This document shows, in pieces, positions 26,216 to 34,739 of a stretch of 64,000 nucleotides of DNA. The stretch lies in the NCBI GenBank assembly GCA_030522415.1, contig CM060107.1, positions 23,626,571 to 23,690,570 on the forward strand, read 5' to 3'. Source of the DNA: Channallabes apus. Its lineage: Eukaryota; Chordata; Actinopteri; Siluriformes; Clariidae. Positions within the stretch are counted from its first letter, which is position 1. The number at the start of each line of letters is the position of its first letter. The notes beneath the pieces are model-generated. The model saw nothing but the letters and a program-made list of their open reading frames with translations, made no database searches and was not told the origin of the DNA. The position numbers were made by a program, and so were the translations under genes.

Positions 26216-28834
26216 TCAATGCTGGATCTGCTTCTCCCTGCGACGTGCATAGATGACAAATCCAGGTGGCAGGTTTGGCTGTTTTTTCAGCAGCAGCAGG
26301 TGGTTTGGTGTCAGAGGATCTGTGGGATCCTCCGAGACAGTAGTGAGGGGTCGGTTATTCATTGTCGCTTCTACTTCACACATGAATGTATGCAGGCTCT
26401 CGTCAGTTAATGTTTGTTCTTTCAGTATTGATCTCAAAACAGTTGTACTGTCAGTCCAGAACATAGAGTCCAGCAATTTAAATTCTAGCTGTTCTTTCAA
26501 CATTTTGTCATTTTTTACAGCGACCACTGCCTCAGTCAGTTCCATTCGTGGAATGGTGGTTTGTTTCAGGGGTGCTACATGGGAATTCCCCATCATGAAT
26601 GCACAATGTGTAAGTCCATCAGCGTTTACTAACCTGAGGTATGAGACAGCTCCGTATCCCATTTCACTTGCGTCCGAGAAGTGGTGGAGTTGTGCTGTAG
26701 CTGTAACTCCAAAGTCGGCTGGTTTTATGCACCTTGCTATGCTGAACTCGGACAGTCTGTGCAGCTCTTGCAGCCAGGTTTTCCATGCCGTTGCAAACTG
26801 CTCGGGAATGTCATCATCCCAGGCTAGTTTTTCTTTACATAGCTGTTGCATTGGGATTGTAGCTGGCAGTATGGCAGGTGGGAGAAAGCCTAACGGGTCG
26901 TATGTTGAGCCAGTGACTGACAGAATTCCTCTTCTTGTCACAGGTCGTTCCTTTAAACTAATCTTAAACTTGAACATGTCTGAATCAGTGCACCACAGCA
27001 CCCCCAGAGCTCTCTCTATGGGCAGGGCATCTTTACTCAAGTCTAAGTCTCTCGTGTCTTTGATCCTTTCGCTCTCTGGAATGACAGTCAGTAGGCCACG
27101 GCTGTTGCTTGCCCATTTAGTGAGGTTAAACCCTCCGCTTGCACAGAGACTTGTGAGATCATTGTATAGGGCGACTGCTTGGTCATGACTCGAAACGGAT
27201 TTCATAGTGTCGTCTACATGAAAGTTTTTGAGCACTGTATTAACTGCCACAGCAGATGCACTGCTGCGGTGTTCTTCTGCTGTCTTTCTGAGGGCGAAGT
27301 TAGCAACACTAGGTGACGATTTTGCACCGAACAGATGAACTACCATTTTATATTCAACTAAGTCTTGGTTCACATCTCCATTCGGCCACCATAGGAAGCG
27401 GAGCAGATCTGTGTACTTCTCGGGGACTTTCACGTGATAATACATGGCTTCTACTGTGTCCCTTTTCTTGGACTTTATTTTAGCAGGTACTATGGGGAGG
27501 ATGCAATTACCTCCAGCCCCAGTGAGCGCATTTGATTCATGACTCACAGCAGGTGGTGTATTTGTTGTGCCACTTTCAGTTTCGTTTCTACGGGCGCTCG
27601 TAACTGACTGCGCCGTGTCTGGCACTGCTATGTGTAGCATGCTTGGATGTGGCTTTGAACACAATGAACATGTAATTTTTTTTGTACAGTCTTTCCACAA
27701 ATGACCCTTTCTTAAACATCCGAAACAGAATCCGTTTCCTTTTAAGAATTTTACTTTGTCTTTGTATGTCTTATCATTAAATTGGAAGCAATCGCCCAAG
27801 ATATGCTCCCCTTTGCAATGTGCGCACGGTTTAGTGAAGGCGCTGACAAGTAATGTACTGGCATTCTTCATTGTAATCAAGTCTTTGTGAATTTTACCAA
27901 CCTGTCTGTCCTCGGTTGCGACGCTGACCCTGGGTTTTCCTTGGCCCGTTTGTTTGGGTCCTTGAAGGGATGTGTGACTGGGTTTTCTGTCGCTGGTTGC
28001 GGCGTCCAGGTCCGTAGAGTGCGCGCTGCTCGATTCAATGAGTGCGCTCACGTTCGCAGGCTCCGCTCGGCTGTTGCATGTTGAGTTGGAAGGGTGAGAG
28101 TGCTCGCTGCTCGGGCACGCGCTACTCGGACGCGCGCTGCTCGATTCAATGAGTGCGCTCTTGCTCTTGGGCGGTCGGCTGTCGTATTTGCGATCTTGAC
28201 GTTGAAGCACTCTTAATTTGGCATCATGCATAGCAAGCGCCGTTTTGGTTTCCAGTCTTTCTCTTTTTGCTTTTAGTTGCACTTTTTCGATTTCTAATTG
28301 GAGACGTTCTTCCAAGGTTGCAGCTTTTGCTAACAGAGCTGCTCTGTCGGCTTCTTCTTTCTTTAGTAGGGCTGAGAATGATGTAGAAGTTACAGACCTT
28401 TTGGATGCTGCCGTTATCAGTGACACGCTGACGCCCGGCGAGACATCTCCACATGTTCGCGACGTCACAGAGTGGCCCTTAGTGTCCTTGGTGTCCGCTA
28501 TCCAGCGACCCACCTTAGCTATGAATTCTGTGCGGCCTTGAGCCTCAGGTGCGCCGCAAGCGACCTGATCGCGTTTGTGTTCGTCTTTACGAGTGTACAC
28601 AAGCACATCAACGTTACTTCTCATGAAGTCCTCTCTTCTGTACTCAGTTTCAACAATGTCTAACTTACGTGCATAGTTCATAGGTGTCTTTAATGCAGTA
28701 GACATTGCATTCAGTCGAATTCGCTTGCCTTTTCTTGCATCCAGCGCCTCGTTGAGGTTCTTTCTGTTCATCTCGTGGAGCGCCGTTAGGCTCCCCAGCC
28801 AAGTGCCGGGAGCGTTGTCCTCGTTGTTCGGCAT
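26216..28834 (-). CDS. BEL/Pao Gag-Pol, internally deleted, open 872 codons
   Basis: The element's polyprotein has a Gag region (residues 1-330) with a charged coiled-coil-like segment near 155-215. Zinc knuckles follow at 337-349 (CAHCKGEHILGDC), 370-383 (CFGCLRKGHLWKDC) and about 389-396. Pol follows directly: a reverse-transcriptase C-terminal part with FHVDD at 538-542, the Pao-typical YDPLGFLPP at 645-653, RNase H motifs HHFSDASEMGYGA (717-729) and FWTDST (792-797), then only the integrase end (NNRPL, LTPNHLLLLK). The protease and early reverse transcriptase are missing between about 450 and 468, and the integrase core between about 805 and 811. The frame is nevertheless open throughout. 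Full Pao polyproteins are usually roughly twice this length. The ATG at 28832-28834 is the first in a plausible Gag context. Confidence 0.9.
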   Translation of the reverse strand: MPNNEDNAPGTWLGSLTALHEMNRKNLNEALDARKGKRIRLNAMSTALKTPMNYARKLDIVETEYRREDFMRSNVDVLVYTRKDEHKRDQVACGAPEAQGRTEFIAKVGRWIADTKDTKGHSVTSRTCGDVSPGVSVSLITAASKRSVTSTSFSALLKKEEADRAALLAKAATLEERLQLEIEKVQLKAKRERLETKTALAMHDAKLRVLQRQDRKYDSRPPKSKSALIESSSARPSSACPSSEHSHPSNSTCNSRAEPANVSALIESSSAHSTDLDAATSDRKPSHTSLQGPKQTGQGKPRVSVATEDRQVGKIHKDLITMKNASTLLVSAFTKPCAHCKGEHILGDCFQFNDKTYKDKVKFLKGNGFCFGCLRKGHLWKDCTKKITCSLCSKPHPSMLHIAVPDTAQSVTSARRNETESGTTNTPPAVSHESNALTGAGGNCILPIVPAKIKSKKRDTVEAMYYHVKVPEKYTDLLRFLWWPNGDVNQDLVEYKMVVHLFGAKSSPSVANFALRKTAEEHRSSASAVAVNTVLKNFHVDDTMKSVSSHDQAVALYNDLTSLCASGGFNLTKWASNSRGLLTVIPESERIKDTRDLDLSKDALPIERALGVLWCTDSDMFKFKISLKERPVTRRGILSVTGSTYDPLGFLPPAILPATIPMQQLCKEKLAWDDDIPEQFATAWKTWLQELHRLSEFSIARCIKPADFGVTATAQLHHFSDASEMGYGAVSYLRLVNADGLTHCAFMMGNSHVAPLKQTTIPRMELTEAVVAVKNDKMLKEQLEFKLLDSMFWTDSTTVLRSILKEQTLTDESLHTFMCEVEATMNNRPLTTVSEDPTDPLTPNHLLLLKKQPNLPPGFVIYARRREKQIQH

Positions 28835-28856
28835 GGTGAAGTTCGACGGCTATTCA

Positions 28857-30961
28857 TTTACATTTACATTTTTACATTTAGGCATTTGGCAGACGCTCTT
28901 ATCCAGAGCGACTTACAAAAAAGTGCTTTAAAGTTAACATCACTGGATACATACTTACACTGGGTTAACTAGGTTTATAACTAAGTGCCATTAGTCGAAC
29001 ACAACTGGGAAGAGAGTTTTTTTTTTTCTTTTTTTTTTTTTTTGGGGGGGGGGGGGGGTTAGTCCAAGTACTGGAGAAACAGATGCGTCTTGAGTCGTCG
29101 TTTAAAGATAGTCAAAGTCTCTGCTGTACGGACATCTAGAGGAAGTTCGTTCCACCACCTAGGTGCCAGAACAGAAAAGAGCCTGGATGAATGTCGCCCT
29201 CGATCCCTGAGAGACGGTGGGATGAGGCGAGCAGTGCTGGAGGATCGGAGGGAACGTGGTGCAGTGCGTGGTGTGATTAGAGCAGAGAGGTAAGTGGGTG
29301 CAGGGCCATTTTTAGCTTTGTAGGCAAGCATCAGCGTTTTGAATTTGATGCGGGCAGCTACAGGAAGCCAGTGCAGGGAGCGGAGGAGTGGGGTGGTGTG
29401 GGAGAACTTGGGGAGGTTAAAAACGAGACGTGCTGCTGCATTCTGGATCAGTTGCAGAGGACGAATCGTGGACAGAGGCAGACCTGCCAGAAGTGAGTTG
29501 CAGTAGTCCAGTCTTGAAATAACAAGGGACTGAACAAGCACCTGAGTAGCCTGTGAAGAAAGAAATGGGCGAATTCTTCTGATATTGTAAAGAAGAAATC
29601 TACAAGAGCGAGTAAGGTTAGCGATGTGTGGGGAAAATGACAGATGGTTTTCCACGGTTACCCCAAGATTGCGGGCAGTGGCTGAAGGAGTGATTTGGTT
29701 GTTGTCCAGGGATATCACAAGGTCTTGACCTGGGGATGAGTCACAAGGGATGAACAACAGTTCAGTTTTACTCAGATTGAGCTTTAGCTGATGTACAGTC
29801 ATCCAGGATGAGATGTCTGCCAGACATGCTGAGATCCGGGTGGAAACCTGAGTGTCAGAGGGAGGAAAGGAGAGAGTAAGTTGGGTGTCATCTGCATAAC
29901 AATGGTATGAAAATCCATGCGATGATATGACTTTACCAAGAGACTGGGTATAGAGGGAGAACAGAAGAGGACCAAGTACTGAGCCCTGTGGGACACCAGT
30001 AGATAGTCTATGTGGAGCAGATGTAGATCCCCTCCATGTTACCTCATATGACCTATCTTCTAGGTAAGAAGCAAACAATTGCCACGCTGTTCCACAAATT
30101 CCAAGGCTTGTAAGAATAGATAATAGAATCTTGTGGTTCACCGTGTCAAATGCAGCTGACAGGTCCAGGAGGATGAGAACAGATGACAGTTTAGCAGATC
30201 TAGCAGCATGGAGCTTCTCAGTGACTGACAGAAGGGCAGTCTCTGTGGAATGTGCCACTTTGAATCCAGATTGGTTGGGATCATTAAGGTTGTTCTGTGA
30301 GAGATAAAGAGACATTTGGTTATAAACAGTTCTTTCAAGAATTTTGGAAATAAAAGAGAGAAGTGATACCGGGCGATAGTTGTTAACTTCTGATGGGTCC
30401 AGGCAGGGTTTCTTGAGGATGGGAATAACCCTTGCCTTCTTAAAAGCAGCAGGAACATGACCAGATGATATGGAATCGTTGATGATGGTTGTGGTGAAGG
30501 GAAGGAGGTCTTGTGAGATTGCCTGGAGCATTGTGGAGGGGATTGGGTCTAATGAACAGGTGGTGGGGTTAGATGACGAGATGATCTGCTGAATCTCATC
30601 AGATGACAAGTTGGAGAATTCTGCTAAAGGAGGGAAGGGAAGGTCCTGAGGTTCTGCTGTAGGAGTTTGGTTGGGAGCGAAGGACTGGCGGATTGCTGCA
30701 ATTTTCCCATCGTAGAATGTGGCAAAATCGTCAGCAGTCAGAGAGGAAGGGGCAGGAGGAGTTGGTGGGTTGAGTAGTGAGGAGAAGATGTTGTGGAGTT
30801 TGCCAGGATCATGTGCAGCGGCTTCCAGCTTGTCTCTGAAGAAGGTAGTTTTGGCAGAAGTCACAGCACATGAGAATTTGGAGAGAAGAGTCTGGTAAGA
30901 GATGAGATCTGCGATCTGATCTAAGATCTGAGATCTATTCTCTTTCACTTTCCCTTTCAGC
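28857..30961 (-). mobile_element. L2-like LINE, copy B, 5' truncated
   Basis: The 3' end on this strand begins with the common teleost tail (TTTAGGCATTTGGCAGACGC near 28876) preceded by TTTACA repeats, and has a T-run and 16-18 G run at 29020-29058. A short duplication ATTCA lies at 28852-28856 and 30962-30966. It inserted into the BEL leader and lacks the endonuclease region. Confidence 0.85.
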
Positions 30962-30963
30962 AT
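29059..30963 (-). CDS. L2-like reverse transcriptase, 5' truncated but open, 634 codons
   Basis: This is the reverse transcriptase and C-terminal domain of an L2-clade ORF2. Visible motifs in order are NNYRPVSLLSFISKILE (194-210), LILLDLSAAFDTVNH (263-277), GVPQGSVLGPLLF (323-335), CYADDTQL (355-362, catalytic YADD intact), LNLSKTELL and LHWLPVAARIKFKTL. The first Met is supplied by the junction with flanking DNA, so this is not the native start; the APE endonuclease is missing. The absence of stops over 634 codons suggests a recent insertion, but without endonuclease and promoter it should be inert. Confidence 0.92.
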   Translation of the reverse strand: MLKGKVKENRSQILDQIADLISYQTLLSKFSCAVTSAKTTFFRDKLEAAAHDPGKLHNIFSSLLNPPTPPAPSSLTADDFATFYDGKIAAIRQSFAPNQTPTAEPQDLPFPPLAEFSNLSSDEIQQIISSSNPTTCSLDPIPSTMLQAISQDLLPFTTTIINDSISSGHVPAAFKKARVIPILKKPCLDPSEVNNYRPVSLLSFISKILERTVYNQMSLYLSQNNLNDPNQSGFKVAHSTETALLSVTEKLHAARSAKLSSVLILLDLSAAFDTVNHKILLSILTSLGICGTAWQLFASYLEDRSYEVTWRGSTSAPHRLSTGVPQGSVLGPLLFSLYTQSLGKVISSHGFSYHCYADDTQLTLSFPPSDTQVSTRISACLADISSWMTVHQLKLNLSKTELLFIPCDSSPGQDLVISLDNNQITPSATARNLGVTVENHLSFSPHIANLTRSCRFLLYNIRRIRPFLSSQATQVLVQSLVISRLDYCNSLLAGLPLSTIRPLQLIQNAAARLVFNLPKFSHTTPLLRSLHWLPVAARIKFKTLMLAYKAKNGPAPTYLSALITPRTAPRSLRSSSTARLIPPSLRDRGRHSSRLFSVLAPRWWNELPLDVRTAETLTIFKRRLKTHLFLQYLD

Positions 30964-31005
30964 TCACTTGTTTTCGTTCAAACAGCGGAAATGCTTTTGA
31001 CTTTA

Positions 31006-31653
31006 TGTAGATGCGGTCATATTATTTCACCAGTTTTGACGCGTAGCTAATGTCTTAAAGTTTCACTCACATGACAGAAGTCCGATCTCTTTGTCTCTTG
31101 TAGTTTATTTGTCAGCATCAAAGAATCAACACTTCATACAGTCGTCTTGAGTAAATCCACTGTGATTACAGACACCAGTTGCTGCATCTTGCAAATCTCT
31201 GACTTTTACAACAACCTATTTGCTGTATCTTGTAGATTACAATCTTGGCTTGGGTATATAACAACACTCTCGTTGTATCTTACATTCCCAGCTTACGTTA
31301 GCTTACGGTTACAACAACCTAGTTGCTGTATCTTACATTTCTAGCTTACCGGGAGCTCTCATTAGCTGACGGTCAAAAGCTTGTGTTTCTGTAGCCTTCC
31401 ACATCTATACTGAACTCTCTAACATATGACAGTCACACAAATGCATGTAATAGTAGAATGACATCACAGACCAACTTACGATTGTCAACTTATGATGCAT
31501 GACTAAGAAATATAAAGCTTATGGCTTATGTAACAAACTTAATGCTTAATGCTTTACTAATGAATAGAACAAGGTAGAATAAATGAAATAACAGCAAATA
31601 AAATAAAATAAACACAACAACAAATTCATAACAAGTGCGATATGTCACTTACA
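31006..31653 (-). repeat. 5' LTR of the BEL/Pao element
   Basis: It is upstream of the Gag-Pol frame in the minus-strand sense, so it would carry the promoter. It is flanked on the outside by ATGGT. High identity to the 3' LTR indicates a young element. Confidence 0.93.
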
Positions 31654-32075
31654 ATGGTTTACGAGTGTTCCGCAGGACGAGCAAAAATTTTTAATAAATT
31701 TTGACTTGGAAACCTGTCCTCTTTTATGAGCGCCAGGTATCATCAAAAATGTGACACATGCGCTTCTTGTTTTTACGTGTGCTCGGCGTCAAAAGAAGAA
31801 CCGTGAATGCCGAGCAAACAAGAAGCGCGCATGCGTGCACTTCTTTTTTTTTGACGCCGAGCGCACGTCATCACAACTGAATCAATGGTTATTCACTTTC
31901 TCACGTTGCGGAATTGTGGGCAATCGATTTGTAATCATCCAAGCGCATGTACTGTATGTTGTTTACAACAGTGCTGTGACAGCGTGAGCGCATAAAGCAT
32001 TTTTTATTTAATTTGAAACTGTTTTATTTATTTTTCTGTACTTTCTGCGCTTTAGTTCTTTAGTGTACTGCAACA

Positions 32076-32356
32076 ATGGGTTCCGCGAAGAAAAGGTTGC
32101 AAAAGGAAGGCGGTAAAAAGAAGGAGATGATCACGCTGGAAGTTAAAAAAGAAATCATTAAGAAGTGCAAGCAAGGTACACGAGTGGCCGACCTCGCAAG
32201 GTTTCATAAAAGGTCTGCGTCAACGATAAGCACAGTATTAAAGCAAAACAAAGAAATAACCGGACTAGATGCAGCAAAAGGAGTCATGCGGATATCAAAG
32301 CAGCGGCCACATCTCTTGGATGATGTAGAAAAGTTGTTTCTCGTGTGGATAAGCGA

Positions 32357-32358
<2 letters not shown>
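32076..32358 (+). pseudogene. Tigger/pogo transposase, N-terminal CENP-B-like domain
   Basis: The frame starts MGSAKKRLQ and continues with EVKKEIIKKCKQGTRVADLA, then ISTVLKQNKEITG and VISKQR-like MRISKQRPHLLDDVEKLFLV. This is the CENP-B-type helix-turn-helix DNA-binding region of Tigger transposases (jerky/TIGD family). At about residue 94 the frame runs into a (CA)n microsatellite (32359-32400) that encodes a Thr-His repeat, and the text after it is unrelated. The DDE catalytic domain is absent, so this is a broken fragment. Confidence 0.88.

Positions 32359-32400
<42 letters not shown>
32359..32400. repeat. (CA)n microsatellite
   Basis: It interrupts the Tigger transposase frame exactly after ISER. 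A second run, (GT)n, lies at about 32607-32640 and ends in alternating GC. Confidence 0.95.
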
Positions 32401-32402
<2 letters not shown>

Positions 32403-32605
32403 CACGCTTTTACAGCCATTCTCAGGTTTCCAAACAAACTGAGTTTTTTCTCTTCTCTGCCGCAACTGGTTTCAAAGGTGAGGAGCTGATTAAATAGTTT
32501 TTTGTTGTTTTAGTTTGCAGCAGTGATTCTGTTTGTATGCGCTCACGCGAGTGTGACTAGCGATGTTCCTTGCTAATTTTTAAACGGCCTCTCCGTTAAT
32601 GTTAA

Positions 32606-32637
<32 letters not shown>

Positions 32638-33116
32638 CACGCACATTACACACAGCGCCTGCATGCGCAAATGGAAACACTTATCTGTCAGGATTTATTT
32701 TTTACTTTTTTTAAAAGGTAAAGTGCAGGTTAATTTGTTTTATTTTTAATTTATATTTTGTATTAATTATTTTTATGTATTTATTTTTTTGGGCTGTAGA
32801 ACGAATAATTTGAGTTTCCATTATTTCCTATGGGAAAATTTAATTTGGTTTACAAGTGTTTTGGAATACGAGCCCGCTTCCGGAACGAATTATGCTCATA
32901 ATCCGAGGTTCCACTGTATTCTGACATTATTTTTTATTGAAGTGTCTCTTGCTACATCTTTTCACGGTTTATACTTAATTTCAATCCTCTCGTGTACTTT
33001 AACCTTTCTTTGGAGTCTCAAATCTATAGTTCTTTGTCCCTTATATTTTATTTGTTCTAATTAATGTTATTTTTCCTGTATAAATGTGCCAGAAAATAAA
33101 CATTATACAAGATTTT

Positions 33117-33188
33117 GGGCAGTGGCTGGGAATCGAACCCGGGCCTTCCGCATGGAAGGCGAATTACCTTGAAAGACCACCAGTGCCC
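33117..33188 (-). tRNA. tRNA-Gly (TCC)-like gene or pseudogene
   Basis: The 72-nt minus-strand sequence folds as a cloverleaf. Acceptor strands GGGCACT and ACTGCCC pair at six of seven positions. The anticodon stem TTCGC/GCGGA is fully paired around loop CTTCCAT (anticodon TCC, Gly). The T-arm has GGTTCGATTCC, a perfect B box, with one mismatch in the stem (C-A). The D-arm TGGTCTTTCAAGGTAA is less regular. No T-run terminator follows, because a LINE 3' end abuts it, so it may be a pseudogene. Confidence 0.68.
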
Positions 33189-33249
33189 ATGTATATTTAA
33201 AGCGCATAAATCTTTGAAGTCTTTTTCCACACACATGCGGGTGCGTTAC

Positions 33250-33281
<32 letters not shown>
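33250..33281. repeat. (AAT)n microsatellite
   Basis: A run of AAT units lies in the right part of E1. A shorter imperfect ACT/AAT run follows at 33291-33310. Confidence 0.95.
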
Positions 33282-33283
<2 letters not shown>

Positions 33284-33593
33284 TCGGAGAACTACTACTA
33301 CTAATAATAATTATACAGTCAAAGAAGTACCATCATTGAAGGAGAGAAGAAAATGAAGAATAAATACATATCAGTTTGAGCTTGACATGTTAATGAGCTC
33401 TGTCGCTTGCTGTCAATGGGCGCCTAAGAGACATAACACATTTTTCGGCTTCAGTAGACACACAATACTTCAGACTGAAACACGACTGCCCCCTACAGGT
33501 AATGAAGGGCATTTTCACAGCTTCCCGCACGCACCGCACGAAGTCGCGGGATCCCTTTTCTGAAAACGTGCATTTTTAAAGACCAGATCTATA

Positions 33594-34256
33594 CAATCTT
33601 CTTTTTGTACCATGGAAGAAAGGGGTCAGTCAACATACTTTGCAGCGAACATTTCTACACCTTAAGGGACCCTACAGGGGCCTACCCGCTCTCTCCATGA
33701 TTCCGGCCCAAAACATGACTCCGGCACCTCCTTGTTGACGTCGCAGCCTTGTTGGGACATAGTGGCCACCCACCAACCATCCACTACTCCATCCATCTGG
33801 ACCATCCAAGGTTGCATGACATTGATCAGTAAACAAGACTGTTTAAAAACTTGTCTTCATGTATGCCTGGGGCCACTGCAACCATTTCTGCTTGTGAGCA
33901 TTGATTAGGGGTGGCTGGATAGTAGGTTTATGCACAACTGCAAGTCTTTAAAGGATCCAACACCTTGAGGTTCTCGGGACTCCAGAGGCACTAGCAGCTT
34001 CAAATACCTGTTTGCTGCTTTGTAATGGCATTTCAGCAGCTGCTCTCTTAATCCAATGAATTTGTCTTGCAGAAATCTTCTTCATTCTGCTTTCATCTGC
34101 ACGAACCTGTCTGTGTGCTGAATCACTCACAAATGTCTTCACAGTACGGTGATCACGCTTAAGTTTTCATGAAATATTGAATATTTTTATACCTTGTCAA
34201 AGGCATTGCAATATTTGACGTTTTTCGGCAGCAGAGAGATTCTTTTTCTTTCCCAT
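33594..34256 (-). pseudogene. Tc1 family 3 transposase, N-terminal and middle fragment
   Basis: The reading starts MGKKKNLSAAEKRQILQCL at 34256 on the minus strand, a Tc1 helix-turn-helix N-terminus, then hits TGA codons near 34195-34230. It continues VKTFVSDSAHRQVRADESR and ARQIHWIKRAAAEMPLQSS (open 33948-34142), then degraded middle-domain text rich in Trp and Pro down to the E1 junction. The rest of the gene lies at 22502-22718. Several stops and the insertions make it dead. Confidence 0.82.
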
Positions 34257-34366
34257 CTTGCTTGAAACATGTGGCCTCAATACCATCCATGAGTTTAATT
34301 TAAAAACTAAACATTTAATGTTTATGACACTTACATCCAATTTGCATAATAATTTGGAACGTGGTG

Positions 34367-34739
34367 TATGTGTATGTGTTTAAATGTATGTACAGGGTGA
34401 GGCCATTGAAAATGTTTTCTGATATATGCTCTAGTTCAAAACAATTAATTGTATAATTTTTCTTTTGATAGGGTTAAATTAAAATTTTATGATGAGCTTG
34501 AGTTACAAAAATTTCCTCCTATACCCTATACCTCAATGGTTCACCACAGCAGGCCATCCAATCCACAGACAACATAGAACAGGTTTTTTTGTTTTTTTTT
34601 AAACTGTGGGCAAGTAAACCGATATTGTGACTAGATATTTAAACCAAGTAAACCGATATTGTGACTAGATATTTAAACCAGGCCATAGTGGGGAGAATAA
34701 TGAATTCCAAACATGTTCGAGGTTGTTTATTATTGGTGT
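34367..34739. other. Spacer with a short tandem duplication
   Basis: The unit AGTAAACCGATATTGTGACT with its continuation occurs twice head to tail at about 34612-34647 and 34648-34681. Nothing else was recognised. Confidence 0.6.

Larger units (their letters stand above)
25123..31653 (-). mobile_element. BEL/Pao LTR retrotransposon with nested L2 LINE
   Basis: Two LTRs of about 650 bp (25123-25775 and 31006-31653) lie in the same orientation, with TG...CA ends. They enclose a minus-strand Gag-Pol frame. The 5 bp duplication ATGGT is perfect at 25118-25122 and 31654-31658. A purine-rich stretch (AGGGGCTGGAA on the minus strand) precedes the 3' LTR. An L2 LINE (28857-30961) sits in the 5' leader. 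Confidence 0.95.
25092..32916 (+). mobile_element. Tigger/pogo-like transposon, split by BEL/Pao
   Basis: The left end CAGTCAAACCTCGGATTACG and the right end ATAATCCGAGGTTCCACTG are Tigger-type inverted repeats with TA on both sides (25090-25091 and 32917-32918). The left inner sequence, interrupted at 25122, resumes at 31654 (ATGGTTTACGAGTG). A CENP-B-type DNA-binding domain is encoded at 32076. The DDE domain is missing. Confidence 0.92.
24530..33116 (+). mobile_element. Tx1/L1-like LINE, 5' truncated, split by Tigger
   Basis: The C-terminal ORF2 text and a 3' UTR of about 175 bp with AATAAA near 33099 form the 3' end of an L1-type (Tx1-like) LINE. The Tigger at 25092-32916 splits it. Removing Tigger with one TA restores the frame across the junction (LLDY then SDIIFY and stop at 32940). 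The 3' end has no poly(A) tail and directly abuts the tRNA-Gly-like sequence at 33117. The 5' boundary is approximate. Confidence 0.7.
22721..33591. mobile_element. Large TIR element E1, unclassified, with nested LINE/Tigger/BEL
   Basis: The left end reads CAGATGTGGCCATTAAGAAT and the right end is a degraded complement (TTTTTAAAGACCAGATCTA). TA borders both sides (22719-22720 and 33592-33593). The terminal 230 bp (left) and 150 bp (right) match element E2 at 37016-48983, so these are two members of one family. I see no transposase gene that clearly belongs to it. The superfamily is unknown; TA duplication would fit Tc1/mariner-, pogo- or ISL2EU-like elements. Confidence 0.7.
19158..34366 (-). 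mobile_element. Tc1-like transposon, family 3, host of a multilayer nest
   Basis: The left tip is CACCATGTTCCAAATTATTA (from 19158, after TA) and the right tip is AATTTGGAACGTGGTG (to 34366, before TA). Transposase text appears on the minus strand at 22502-22718 and 33594-34256, showing that these distant ends belong to one element. Everything between (an L2 LINE at 19520-22487 and E1 at 22721-33591) is later insertion. Without the insertions the element is about 1.4 kb. Confidence 0.88.

Noticed and set aside
26253..27188. 311-codon plus-strand frame
   Set aside because: It is antisense to the BEL Gag-Pol frame, which has clear zinc-knuckle, RT and RNase H motifs. The plus frame shows none.
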